Shown here piece by piece: positions 31,710-40,054 of a DNA stretch of 64,000 bases. The position numbers and the translations under genes were made by a program. This DNA comes from Ideonella alba. Lineage in GTDB: Bacteria > Pseudomonadota > Gammaproteobacteria > Burkholderiales > Burkholderiaceae_C. The notes below the pieces were generated by a model that was not told the origin of the DNA, searched no databases, and worked only from the letters and a program-made list of their open reading frames with translations. Location: NCBI RefSeq assembly GCF_018069875.1, contig NZ_JAGQDF010000007.1:124001-188000 (forward strand). The letters run 5' to 3'. The stretch's first letter is position 1, and the number at the start of each line of letters is the position of its first letter.

Positions 31710-33213
31710 TCTGACCAACGCCCCGGTGCTCGTGGTGGGCGCCGGCATCATGGGCGCCGGCATCGCCCAGGTGGCCGCCCAGGCCGGCCACCGCGTGTGG
31801 CTCCACGACACCCGCGAAGGCGCCGCCGCCAGCGCCAAGACCGCCCTGGCCAAGACGCTGCAGGGCCTGGTGGACAAGGGCAAGCTGGGGGCCGACGCTG
31901 CCGAGGGCGCACTGGCCCGCATCACGCCGATCAGCGCGCTGGCCGAAGCGGCTGCCGCCCGCGTGGTGGTGGAAGCCATCGTCGAGAACCTCGAGGTCAA
32001 GCGTGGTCTGTTCCGCGACCTGGAAGCGCTGCTGGCCGACGACGCGATCCTGGCCACCAACACCTCGTCTATCTCGGTCACCGCCATCGCCAACGGCCTG
32101 CGCCGGCCCGGCCGGCTGGTGGGCATGCATTTCTTCAACCCCGTGCCGCTGATGAAGCTGGTCGAGGTGGTCTCGGGCCTGCACACCGAGCCGCCGGTGG
32201 CCGAGGCCATCTTCACGCTGTCCAAGGCCTGGGGCAAGGTGCCGGTGCATGCCAAGAGCTCACCGGGCTTCATCGTCAACCGCATCGCCCGGCCCTACTA
32301 CGCCGAGACCCTGGCGCTGCTGCAGGAGCAGGCCGCCACGCCCGCGGTGCTGGACGCCTGCCTGCGCGGCGCCGCTTTCCGCATGGGCCCGTGCGAGCTG
32401 ATGGACCTGATCGGCCACGACACCAATTTCGCGGTGACGAACTCGGTCTACGGCGCCTACTTCCAGGACAAGCGCTTCGGCCCCTCGGGCGTGCAGCGCG
32501 ACCTGGTCGACGCGGGTTGGCTGGGCCGCAAGAACGGCCGCGGCTTCTACACCTACCCCCAGACCGACGCCGACAAGGCCCTGCCCGCCGCGCCGCAGGC
32601 CGCGCCGGGCGCGCTCACCGTGCACGGCCAGTGCGCCTGGGCAGCACGCATCGCCGACGCGCTCAGTGCGGCCGGCCTCAGCGTCACCCGTGACACCACG
32701 GCCGCCGCTGTGGCGATCTCGCTGGCCGAGGGCGGCGAACTGCGCCCCACCGATGGCCGGCCTGCGTCCCAGCTCGCGTTTGAAGGCGGCGCGCGCGACG
32801 TGGCCGTGTTCGACTGGAGCGTCACCGAGACCGTGGCGCCCGGCACGCCCATCGCCTTCGCGGTGGCCAGCGGCGCCAGCGACGCTTTTTCCGCCCGCGC
32901 CGCCGGCGTGCTGGCCGCGGCCGGCTGGCAACCGCTGCGCGTGGCCGATGCCGCCGGCCTGGTGGTGGCGCGCACCATCGCCATGCTCGTCAACGAAGCG
33001 GCCGACGCCGTGCAGCAAGGTGTCTGCAGCCCCGAGGGTGCCGATGCCGCGATGAAGCTGGGCGTCAACTACCCTGCCGGTCCCTTTGAATGGTTGGCCC
33101 GCGTGGGCGCCCCCGCCGTGGTGGGCCTGCTCGACCGCCTGGACACCCACTACCGCGGCGAGCGCTACCGCGTCAGCCCTTGGCTGCGCCAGCGCGTGTG
33201 GGCCACTGCTTGA
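31702..33213 (+). CDS. 3-hydroxyacyl-CoA dehydrogenase (PaaH-like, 3-hydroxyadipyl-CoA)
   Basis: NAD-dependent 3-hydroxyacyl-CoA dehydrogenase of 503 residues, the PaaH/PaaC length with a duplicated C-terminal domain. Visible motifs are GAGIMGAGIAQVAAQAG (NAD), NTSSISVTAIA, catalytic His in GMHFFNPVPLMKLVEVV and SPGFIVNRIARPYY. A second domain with a GVNYPAGPFEWLARVG motif follows near the C-terminus. Overlapping the hydratase gene by eight bases and followed by a MaoC gene, it should oxidise 3-hydroxyadipyl-CoA to 3-oxoadipyl-CoA. Confidence 0.9.
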   Translation: MTDLTNAPVLVVGAGIMGAGIAQVAAQAGHRVWLHDTREGAAASAKTALAKTLQGLVDKGKLGADAAEGALARITPISALAEAAAARVVVEAIVENLEVKRGLFRDLEALLADDAILATNTSSISVTAIANGLRRPGRLVGMHFFNPVPLMKLVEVVSGLHTEPPVAEAIFTLSKAWGKVPVHAKSSPGFIVNRIARPYYAETLALLQEQAATPAVLDACLRGAAFRMGPCELMDLIGHDTNFAVTNSVYGAYFQDKRFGPSGVQRDLVDAGWLGRKNGRGFYTYPQTDADKALPAAPQAAPGALTVHGQCAWAARIADALSAAGLSVTRDTTAAAVAISLAEGGELRPTDGRPASQLAFEGGARDVAVFDWSVTETVAPGTPIAFAVASGASDAFSARAAGVLAAAGWQPLRVADAAGLVVARTIAMLVNEAADAVQQGVCSPEGADAAMKLGVNYPAGPFEWLARVGAPAVVGLLDRLDTHYRGERYRVSPWLRQRVWATA

Positions 33214-33223
33214 AGAACACCGC

Positions 33224-33658
33224 ATGAAGTTCGCCGAGTTCCACGCCGGCCAGGTGATCGAGGCCGGCCCCTTCACGATCACCGAGCAGCAAATCCTCGA
33301 CTTCGCGACCGCCTGGGACCCGCAGTGGTTCCATACCGATCCCGAGGCTGCCGCCCTGGGCCCGCACGGCGGCCTGATCGCCAGCGGCTGGCAGACCTGC
33401 GGCATCGCGATGCGCCTGCTGGCCGAGAAGGCCCTGGCCGGCAGCGAGAGCTTCGCCTCCCCCGGCCTGCAGTACGTGAAATGGCTCAAGCCGGTGCGCC
33501 CGAACGACACGCTGCGCGTGGTCGCCACCGTGATTGAGACCCGCCGCGCCTCGGCCAAGCCGATGGGCATCCTGCGCTGGCGCTGGCAGCTCTACAACCA
33601 GGACGGCGCCGAGGTGCTGGACCTGGAGGCGACCAGCCTGTTCCAACTGGCCGCCTGA
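33224..33658 (+). CDS. MaoC-family (R)-specific enoyl-CoA hydratase-like protein
   Basis: Hot-dog-fold MaoC dehydratase of 144 residues. The hydratase motif region is FATAWDPQWFHTDPEAAALGPHGGLIASG, with the Asp and His expected for (R)-hydratases. It ends the plus-strand box operon, ten bases after the dehydrogenase. Possible roles are a second hydration route or removal of an (R)-isomer; the sequence does not decide this. Confidence 0.85.
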   Translation: MKFAEFHAGQVIEAGPFTITEQQILDFATAWDPQWFHTDPEAAALGPHGGLIASGWQTCGIAMRLLAEKALAGSESFASPGLQYVKWLKPVRPNDTLRVVATVIETRRASAKPMGILRWRWQLYNQDGAEVLDLEATSLFQLAA

Positions 33659-33664
33659 GCCCGC

Positions 33665-34426
33665 TCAGCGCACGGTACCGGTGATCGTCACCGTCACCGC
33701 GTCACCGCTGGCCGCGCTGAAGCCGCTGTCGCGGCAGTCGAAGGCGGGCTTCTTCACCTTCTTCAGGGTCACCGTCTGACCGGTGCGGCCGTTGGTGCAG
33801 CTCACCTGGTAGGGCGTGGCGGCCCAGTCGGCCTTGCCCGCCACGCCGGTGGTGGGCACGACGCGGCCGTCATGCACGGGCCAGGCGATGTTCGGGTTGT
33901 CTGACAGCGCGGTGTTCCAACCGGTGCCGTCCAGACCAAAGGTGGTGATGACGCTGCCCCAGGTCTCGCTGGTCCAGACATAGGCGCCGATCCAGTCGCC
34001 GTAGGGACGGTAGGCGCCCAGGTTCTGGAACGGTCCGCGCTCGCTCAGCACGTTGCTGGTGTGGCCCAAGGTCTGGAAGAACATCGAGCTGAACTCGGCG
34101 CGCGAGGGCAGCCGCCAGCCGCCCACGCCACCGAAGGTGGCCTCGGCGAGCCAGGCGTTGGCGCTGTCGAACTGGGTCAGCGGTGCCTTCGCATAGTTGG
34201 CGCGGTCGTCCCGCCAGGCATAGGCGCTGCGCTGCACCGCACCGGTGTCGGTCAGCCAGGTGATGCCCAGGCGGGTGTCGTAGTAGGCCTCGAAGCCCGG
34301 CTTGCCGGGATCCAGATCGATGCCTTCCAGCGTGGTGGACCAGTCGCCGGACGCGTGTGCGCCGGTCGACAGCAGGGACAGGGGCAGCAGCGCGCAGGCG
34401 GCTGCCAGCAGGTGACGTCGGATCAT
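33665..34426 (-). CDS. Exported Lcl/DUF1566-domain protein
   Basis: 253-residue secreted protein with a signal peptide (LLAAACALLPLSLLSTGAHA) and a region rich in Trp/Gly with the motif GGWRLPSRAEF, typical of Lcl (DUF1566) domains. Other visible blocks are YYDTRLGITWLTDTGAV and YGDWIGAYVWTSETWG. The C-terminal 60 residues form a separate Cys-containing segment (CTNGRTGQ, FDCRDSG) that may make one disulfide. Function unknown; such domains occur in cell-surface proteins. Strong AGGAGGT ribosome site. Possibly expressed with the next minus-strand gene upstream. Confidence 0.75.
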   Translation of the reverse strand: MIRRHLLAAACALLPLSLLSTGAHASGDWSTTLEGIDLDPGKPGFEAYYDTRLGITWLTDTGAVQRSAYAWRDDRANYAKAPLTQFDSANAWLAEATFGGVGGWRLPSRAEFSSMFFQTLGHTSNVLSERGPFQNLGAYRPYGDWIGAYVWTSETWGSVITTFGLDGTGWNTALSDNPNIAWPVHDGRVVPTTGVAGKADWAATPYQVSCTNGRTGQTVTLKKVKKPAFDCRDSGFSAASGDAVTVTITGTVR

Positions 34427-34468
34427 GGGGACCTCCTGGGGTTGAACGGCACGGCCCGACTGGCCATG

Positions 34469-34493
34469 CGAGGGCCGCAGCTTGCGGCCCTCG
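34469..34493 (-). terminator. Intergenic hairpin downstream of the 34557-35459 gene
   Basis: Perfect 11-bp stem CGAGGGCCGCA / TGCGGCCCTCG with a three-base loop, 63 bases beyond the upstream gene's stop. There is no T-run, so it may be a partial terminator or a processing hairpin between the two exported-protein genes. Confidence 0.45.
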
Positions 34494-34556
34494 TTCCCGC
34501 TCAACCTCCCCTGTTCAGAGGAGAGGTCGCGTTCACGTCATCGGTGTTGATGACGC

Positions 34557-35459
34557 TCAGGGGCTGGTGTAGTTGCCGGTGCTGCAGGCCGCCGTGGTGT
34601 TGCGGTAGAACTGGCTGACGCTGTAGGTGGCGGTGGCCGTCACCAGGCTGCCGCTGTTGCTGCACAGGTCGGCCACTTCGTAGCCATTGCTGGTGTTCCA
34701 GGCCTGCGGGTAGGCGGGGTTGCTGCCGGGCGTGGGGATGGCGTCGGTCACGGCCTCCACGAATTCGTGGGCGGCGATGAAGGTGATGGTGTTGAAGCTG
34801 TAGCCGCAATCGGGCTCGACCGAGAAGAGGATGTTGTCCGGTCGCATCCGCTTGGTCTTCGATGCGAAGTGGTAGGCGCCGAAGTGGGTGCAGGACCGCA
34901 GACCATCGATCGTGATCGTGGTGTCGGCCGGGAAGTACACCATGTACAGCGTGTCCGGGTCCTGTGGTGGCAGCACGCCGGCGGCGATCTGCCCGGTCAG
35001 CTCGGCCACCACGTCCGCGTTGCTCAGCGACTTGGACGGGTTGGCGGGCGTGATCTGCACCTGGCCCAGGTAGCTGCCGCGCTGGATGTGCTGCTTGGTG
35101 CCGCGGCGGCCATCCACGGCGCGCAGGAAGGTGTCGTATTCGGCCATCTGGTCCACATAGCTGCTGTTGACCAGGGCCGCACTGAAGCCCGGGATGCCGC
35201 TGACCGTGGTGCTGCGCACGTTGGCGCCCCACATCACCGAGACCAGCTTGACGTTGCCAATCACCGAGCCGCCGTAGTACAGCACCGAGCCGGCGGCGGC
35301 CTCGGTGGGCGCCACGCGGCCGCGCTGGGCCCAGCCCTCGGGCGTGAGGTAGGCGTGGTAGGCGCCAACGCGCTCGGCCTGCGCCGCGCCGGCCGCCAGC
35401 AGGCCAGCGGCCAGCAGCAGGCCCGGCAGGCGACGTGACGGGATCTTGGGATCGGACAT
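34557..35459 (-). CDS. Exported protein with HExxE motif, putative metallopeptidase-like
   Basis: 300 residues from ATG 35459 with a signal peptide ending GLLAAGAAQA. The mature protein has the blocks VKLVSVMWGANVRST and DTLYMVYFPADTTITIDG, two Cys (RSCTHFGAYH and EPDCGYSF) and an Ala-Ala-His-Glu stretch, AAHEFVEAVTDAIPTPG, with His231-Glu232 and Glu235. This resembles HEFxEAVTD segments in secreted zinc-dependent hydrolases, but the family is not certain. No relationship to the benzoate genes is evident. Confidence 0.65.
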   Translation of the reverse strand: MSDPKIPSRRLPGLLLAAGLLAAGAAQAERVGAYHAYLTPEGWAQRGRVAPTEAAAGSVLYYGGSVIGNVKLVSVMWGANVRSTTVSGIPGFSAALVNSSYVDQMAEYDTFLRAVDGRRGTKQHIQRGSYLGQVQITPANPSKSLSNADVVAELTGQIAAGVLPPQDPDTLYMVYFPADTTITIDGLRSCTHFGAYHFASKTKRMRPDNILFSVEPDCGYSFNTITFIAAHEFVEAVTDAIPTPGSNPAYPQAWNTSNGYEVADLCSNSGSLVTATATYSVSQFYRNTTAACSTGNYTSP

Positions 35460-35570
35460 GGGTGACTCCTCCGGGGATGGTGGTGAAGCGCGGCACCTTG
35501 GCACGCCCGGCCCACCTTGTCCAGGCGGCGCGCCCGACCTCCCCCACGAATGGCGCCGACAATAGCGGCC

Positions 35571-36617
35571 ATGAGTGCCCACCGCCCCGTCGGCGTCGAC
35601 CAGCTCGGCCGCTTCGACGCGATCATCGACGCCCGCTCGCCCGCCGAATTTGCCGAAGACCACCTGCCCGGCGCCATCAACTGCCCGGTGCTGGATGACG
35701 AGGAGCGCCGCATCGTCGGCACGCTCTACGCCACCCAGGGCGCCTTCGTCGCGCGGCGCATCGGCGGCGCGATGGTGGCGGCCAACCTGTCGCACCACCT
35801 GCGCACGCACTTCAGCGGCATGCCCGAGCGTTGGCGGCCGCTGGTCTACTGCTGGCGCGGCGGCATGCGCAGCGGCTCGATGGTCACCTGGATGCGCATG
35901 GTGGGCTGGGACGCCCAGCAGCTGGCGGGCGGCTACAAGAGCTTCCGGCGCCATGTGATCGCGCGCATCAACGACATGGCGCCCGGCCTGGACCTGCGTG
36001 TGGTCTGCGGCCCCACCGGCAGCGCCAAGAGCCGGCTGCTGCGGCTGCTGGCCGAGGAAGGCGCGCAGGTGCTGGATCTGGAGGCGCTGGCGGTGCACAA
36101 GGGCTCGGTGCTGGGCCAGGTGCCCGGTGCGCGGCAGCCCACGCAAAAGGGCTTCGAGACCCGGCTGTGGCAGGCGATCGAGGCGCTGGACACGGCGCGG
36201 CCGGTGTTTGTCGAGGCCGAAAGCCGGCGCATCGGCCAGGTGCAGCTGCCCACACCGGTGCTCGAGCGCATGCGCGCCAGCCCCTGCGTGGAGCTGCTGG
36301 CTCCGGTGCCGGCGCGCCTGGACTACCTGCTGCAGGACTATGCCTACCTGGGCGATGACCCGGCCGCGCTGGCCCGGCAGATCGGTCTGCTGCGCGGCCT
36401 GCATGCCCACGCCACGATCGACCAGTGGCAGGCCTGGGCGCTGGCGGGCGAGCTGGCGCCGCTGTTCGAGGCGCTGATGGTGCAGCACTACGACCCCGCC
36501 TACGCCCGCTCGCAGCGCGGCGATTTCCTGCGCCTGGCGCAGGCCGAGCGGCACACGCTGGCGGCGCTGGACGAGGCCTCGCTGCGCGCGCTGGCGCGGC
36601 AGCTGGCTGCGCGCTGA
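35571..36617 (+). CDS. mnmH: tRNA 2-selenouridine synthase
   Basis: Rhodanese-like/P-loop enzyme that replaces 2-thiouridine by 2-selenouridine at tRNA wobble position 34, passing through a geranyl intermediate. 348 residues. The rhodanese Cys is in LVYCWRGGMRSG (Cys94), the P-loop is GPTGSAKSRLLRLL, and the adjacent EAESRRIGQVQLP is family-specific. selD is not in the window. The stop codon directly abuts the stop of the convergent LysR gene. Confidence 0.94.
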   Translation: MSAHRPVGVDQLGRFDAIIDARSPAEFAEDHLPGAINCPVLDDEERRIVGTLYATQGAFVARRIGGAMVAANLSHHLRTHFSGMPERWRPLVYCWRGGMRSGSMVTWMRMVGWDAQQLAGGYKSFRRHVIARINDMAPGLDLRVVCGPTGSAKSRLLRLLAEEGAQVLDLEALAVHKGSVLGQVPGARQPTQKGFETRLWQAIEALDTARPVFVEAESRRIGQVQLPTPVLERMRASPCVELLAPVPARLDYLLQDYAYLGDDPAALARQIGLLRGLHAHATIDQWQAWALAGELAPLFEALMVQHYDPAYARSQRGDFLRLAQAERHTLAALDEASLRALARQLAAR

Positions 36618-37505
36618 TCAGGCGCAGCGCTCGCGCGCCAGCGTGCGCAGCAGCGCCAGCGCTGGCGGCGGGCTGCGCCCGGCCAGCGTCACCAGGCCGA
36701 AGCGTGCCACGGCCTGCAGGGGCGGCTCCACCCTCAGCTCGGCCAGCCCGGGCGCCGCGGCGCGCACCGCGATCAGCACCGCATCGCTGGCGGCGGTGGC
36801 CTCGACCAGGCCCGCCAGATCGTCGCCGCGCAGCGTGACGCAGCGCTCGGGGTGGGCCTCGGGACCGTAGCGGTCCATCAGCACCGCGGCCACCGCGTCG
36901 CTCAGCGGCGTGGCGGCGATGGGCCAGGCCTGCAGCTCGGCAAAGCGCAGCGGTCGACGCTTGCGCAGCAGCGGGTGGCCGCGGCGGCAGAGAAAGCCGC
37001 CGGGCAGTTCGCCGATGATCTCGCAGCGCAGGTCCGGTGCCGGCGGCAGCGAATAGGCGTCCACCACCAGCGCGTCCAGCGCACGTGCGCGCAGCGCGTC
37101 CACCAGCAGCGCGGTGCCGCCGCGGCGCAGCTCCAGCCGCAGCCCCTGGCCCTGGGCGGCCACACGCTGCAGCAGCGGCACGGTCAGCAGCGCCCCCGGG
37201 CCCGAGCCCAGGCCCACGCGCAGCGTGCCAGCCCGTGCGCCGCGCACCGCCTGGCCCTGCGCCACCAGCTCGTCGGCATCGGCCACCAGCTGGCGCGCGC
37301 GGGTCAGCAGCTCGCGGCCCAGCGGCGTGGGTTCGGCGCGGCGGCCGATGCGGTCGAACAGGCGGCCGCCAACCTCGTCCTCCAGCGCCGCGATGCTGCG
37401 GCTGAGCGCGGGCTGGGTGAGGTGCTGGCGCTCGGCCGCCCGGCTGAACGAGCCGGTGTCGGCCAGGCTGATCAGGTGACGCAGCTGGACCAGGGTCATG
37501 ATCAT
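36618..37505 (-). CDS. LysR-family transcriptional regulator
   Basis: About 293-295 residues (starts at ATG 37505 or 37499). The winged helix-turn-helix motif is LTQPALSRSIAALEDEVGGRLF (residues 29-50 region), followed by a substrate-binding-like effector domain with HPLLRKRRPLRF. It is divergent from the Bug protein/amidohydrolase operon, so that operon is its likely target, with palindromes in the gap as candidate binding sites. The inducer is unknown; an N-acyl amino acid such as hippurate would fit the amidohydrolase. Confidence 0.88.
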   Translation of the reverse strand: MIMTLVQLRHLISLADTGSFSRAAERQHLTQPALSRSIAALEDEVGGRLFDRIGRRAEPTPLGRELLTRARQLVADADELVAQGQAVRGARAGTLRVGLGSGPGALLTVPLLQRVAAQGQGLRLELRRGGTALLVDALRARALDALVVDAYSLPPAPDLRCEIIGELPGGFLCRRGHPLLRKRRPLRFAELQAWPIAATPLSDAVAAVLMDRYGPEAHPERCVTLRGDDLAGLVEATAASDAVLIAVRAAAPGLAELRVEPPLQAVARFGLVTLAGRSPPPALALLRTLARERCA

Positions 37506-37538
37506 GAGTAGAACTCATTGAACAGAGCATTGCAATGC
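37504..37538. promoter_or_regulatory. Candidate LysR operator sites
   Basis: Two palindromes: ATGAGT-AGA-ACTCAT at 37504-37518, which contains the T-N11-A LysR signature, and the perfect 12-mer GCATTGCAATGC at 37527-37538. They lie in the 102-base gap between the divergent regulator and Bug genes. Confidence 0.55.
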
Positions 37539-37607
37539 ATTGGACTGCCGCGAGTGCGCTGCCTAGTATCTGCCCGACACCCACCCCCCCCTGCCGGAGC
37601 CTGACCC

Positions 37608-38612
37608 ATGACTTCCCTGCTGCGTCGCATTCCCACCCTGGTCGCCACGCTGATGGCCAGCCTGTGTCTGGCCACTGGTGCCCTGGCCCAGTCGGCCGCC
37701 AAGCCGATGAACCTGATGGTGCCCTACCCCGCCGGCGGCCTGTCGGACGTGATCGCCCGCATCGTCAACCAGCCGCTGGGCAAGGCGCTGGGCCAGCAGG
37801 TGATCGTCGAGAACCTGGGCGGCGTCAGCGGCGCGCTGGGCGCGATGAAGGTGCTGGGCGCCCCCTCGGACGGCCAGTACCTGTTCCAGGGTTCGCCCAA
37901 CGAGCTGATCCTGGCTCCGCTGGCCAGCAACGCGGTCAAGTTCAAGAGCGAGGACTTCCGCCTGGTGCAGATGATCGGCGTCTCGCCGATCGCCATCCTG
38001 GCCCGCCCGGGCCTGCCGGCGAAGAACGTGGATGAGCTGGTGGCGCTGGCCCGCAAGGCCGCCGCCGACAACAAGCCGCTGACCTACGCCAGCGTGGGCA
38101 TCGGCTCGTTCTACCACGTGCTGGGCGAGCACTTCTCGCAGACCATCGGCGCGAAGATGACGCACATCCCCTACAAGGGCATCGCGCCGATCTTCCAGGA
38201 CCTGGGTGGCGAGATGGTGGACATCTCCATCATCGTCAGCGGTGCGCAGGTGGGCGGCCTGGTGGACAGTGGCCGCCTGAAGATCGTCGGCACGCTGGCC
38301 CCGGCCGGCAAGGTGGAAGCCCCGTTCCTGAAGCAGTACCCCAGCGTCAACGACAGCAAGTCGGTCAAGGACTTCGCGTTCAACATCTGGACCGGCTACT
38401 TCGTCAAGAAGGACACGCCCGAGCCGGTGGTGCAGGCCCTGCACAAGGCGCTCTCCACCGTGCTGGCCGACCCCGCCGTGCACACCCAGCTGGAGCAGCA
38501 GGCGGTGATGCCCGCCAAGCCGCTGAGCCTGGCCGATGCCTCAAGCGAATACGCCGCCCAGACCGCGCGCTTTCGCGCCATCGCCAAGGCCATCAAGCTG
38601 GAAGCGCAATGA
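37608..38612 (+). CDS. Bug-family (TctC-like) substrate-binding protein
   Basis: Periplasmic tricarboxylate-transport-type receptor, 334 residues with signal peptide ending TGALAQ. The Bug signature MNLMVPYPAGGLSDVIARIV and the ligand-loop sequence LFQGSPNELILAPLA are visible. No TctA/TctB membrane genes are nearby, as usual for the many orphan Bug proteins of Burkholderiales. It overlaps the amidohydrolase gene by four bases, so its ligand is likely that enzyme's substrate, possibly an aromatic N-acyl glycine. Confidence 0.9.
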   Translation: MTSLLRRIPTLVATLMASLCLATGALAQSAAKPMNLMVPYPAGGLSDVIARIVNQPLGKALGQQVIVENLGGVSGALGAMKVLGAPSDGQYLFQGSPNELILAPLASNAVKFKSEDFRLVQMIGVSPIAILARPGLPAKNVDELVALARKAAADNKPLTYASVGIGSFYHVLGEHFSQTIGAKMTHIPYKGIAPIFQDLGGEMVDISIIVSGAQVGGLVDSGRLKIVGTLAPAGKVEAPFLKQYPSVNDSKSVKDFAFNIWTGYFVKKDTPEPVVQALHKALSTVLADPAVHTQLEQQAVMPAKPLSLADASSEYAAQTARFRAIAKAIKLEAQ

Positions 38613-39778
38613 GTGCCGCCACGCTGGACGACTTCGTCGCGCTGCGGCGCGATCTGCACCAGCATCCGGAACTGGCCTTCGAGGAGCACCGCAGCGCCGG
38701 CCTGGTGGCCGAATGCCTGCGCGAATGGGGCTACGAGGTGGTCACCGGCCTGGGCGGCACCGGCCTGGTGGGCACGCTGCGCCGCGGCAGCGGCCCGCGC
38801 CGCCTGGGCCTGCGCGCCGACATGGATGCGCTGCCGATCAGCGAGCAGTCCGGCCGCCCCTGGGCCAGCTGCAAGCCGGGCCTGATGCACGCCTGCGGCC
38901 ACGACGGCCACACCGCGATGCTGCTGGCGGCCGCGCGTCGCCTGGCCGATGAAGGCGGCTTCGACGGCACGCTGCACCTGATCTTCCAGCCGGCCGAGGA
39001 AGGCGGCGGCGGCGCGTTGCGCATGATGGCCGACGGCCTGTTCGAGCGCTTCCCCTGTGACGCCGTCTTCGCCATGCACAACATGCCCGGCACGCCGCAG
39101 GGCCACCTGGTGTTCCGCGACGGCCCGGCCATGGCCTCCAGCGACTACGCCACGATCACCCTGCACGGCGTGGGCGGCCACGGCGCCATGCCCCAGCACA
39201 CCGCCGACCCGGTGGTGGCCGCAGCCAGCCTGGTGATGGCGCTGCAGACCGTGGTCTCGCGCAATGTGGACCCACTGCAGGCGGCGGTGGTCACGGTGGG
39301 CGCGCTGCAGGCCGGCCAGGCCAACAACGTGATTCCGGCCAGCGCCCGGCTGGAGCTGAGCGTGCGTGCGCTGGACCCGGGCGTGCGCGCCACGCTGCAG
39401 CAGCGCATCCGCGCGCTGGCCGCGGCCCAGGCCGAGGGCTACGGCCTGCGCGCCGAGGTCGACTGGCGGCCCGGCTACACCGTGCTGGTCAACCATGCCG
39501 AGCCCACCGCCTTCGCCCGCGCCGTGGGCGCCGAGCTGCGCGGCGAAGCCGGCATCACCCGCCAGGGCCCGCCGCTGACCGGCAGCGAGGACTTCGCCTT
39601 CATGCTCGAGCGCGTGCCCGGCAGCTACCTGCTGATCGGCAACGGCGGCCCGGAGTCCAGCGTGCCGGCCCATGCCTGCATGGTCCACCACCCCGGCTAC
39701 GACTTCAACGACGACAACATCGCCGTCGGCGCCGCCTACTGGACGCTGCTGGCGCGGAGGTTCCTGATTCCCGCGTAA
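38609..39778 (+). CDS. M20D amidohydrolase, hippurate hydrolase / IAA-amino acid hydrolase type
   Basis: Zinc amidohydrolase of 389 residues that splits N-acyl amino acids. The M20D hallmark HACGHDGH (residues 94-101, with the bridging Cys96 and His98) is intact. It is followed by FQPAEEGGGGALRMM with catalytic Glu and AMHNMPGTP with His. The C-terminal metal His is in VHHPGYDFND. Campylobacter HipO and plant IAA-amino acid hydrolases share this size and pattern. With hippurate it would release benzoate and glycine, which suits the flanking genes; the substrate is inferred. Confidence 0.85.
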   Translation: MSAATLDDFVALRRDLHQHPELAFEEHRSAGLVAECLREWGYEVVTGLGGTGLVGTLRRGSGPRRLGLRADMDALPISEQSGRPWASCKPGLMHACGHDGHTAMLLAAARRLADEGGFDGTLHLIFQPAEEGGGGALRMMADGLFERFPCDAVFAMHNMPGTPQGHLVFRDGPAMASSDYATITLHGVGGHGAMPQHTADPVVAAASLVMALQTVVSRNVDPLQAAVVTVGALQAGQANNVIPASARLELSVRALDPGVRATLQQRIRALAAAQAEGYGLRAEVDWRPGYTVLVNHAEPTAFARAVGAELRGEAGITRQGPPLTGSEDFAFMLERVPGSYLLIGNGGPESSVPAHACMVHHPGYDFNDDNIAVGAAYWTLLARRFLIPA

Positions 39779-39785
39779 ACTTGAT

Positions 39786-39988
39786 CCCTGGCAGGAGAGT
39801 GCTGCGGCCCTGCGCCGCAGCCACCGAAGGCGCAAACTCCCATGCACGCTCAGGTCCCGTACTGCCACCTCACACACGCCGTCTGGAGAGCCGTCAGCGC
39901 CTGTTCACACCAGGGCTGACGCACCGAAGGAGCAAGGCCCGGCCCGCAAGGCTGGCGCCGAATCTCTCAGGTACCAAGGACAGGGGGA
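39786..39988 (+). promoter_or_regulatory. Tandem glycine riboswitch
   Basis: Two successive aptamers with the conserved core: GGAGAG near 39793, then CACCGAAGGCGCAAACTCC and CTCAGGTCC (about 39822-39856); a second GGAGAG near 39885, then CACCGAAGGAGCAAGGCC and ATCTCTCAGGTACC and GGACAGGGGG (to about 39988). This is the classical double-aptamer layout. It lies 66 bases upstream of the dadA-like gene and probably turns it on with glycine. No separate expression-platform terminator is obvious; control may be at translation. Confidence 0.92.
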
Positions 39989-40054
39989 GCGGCACATCGG
40001 CAGCCTCACCGCTGCGGATGCCATTGCTGCCCATCCTTGAATGGAGACTCTCCC

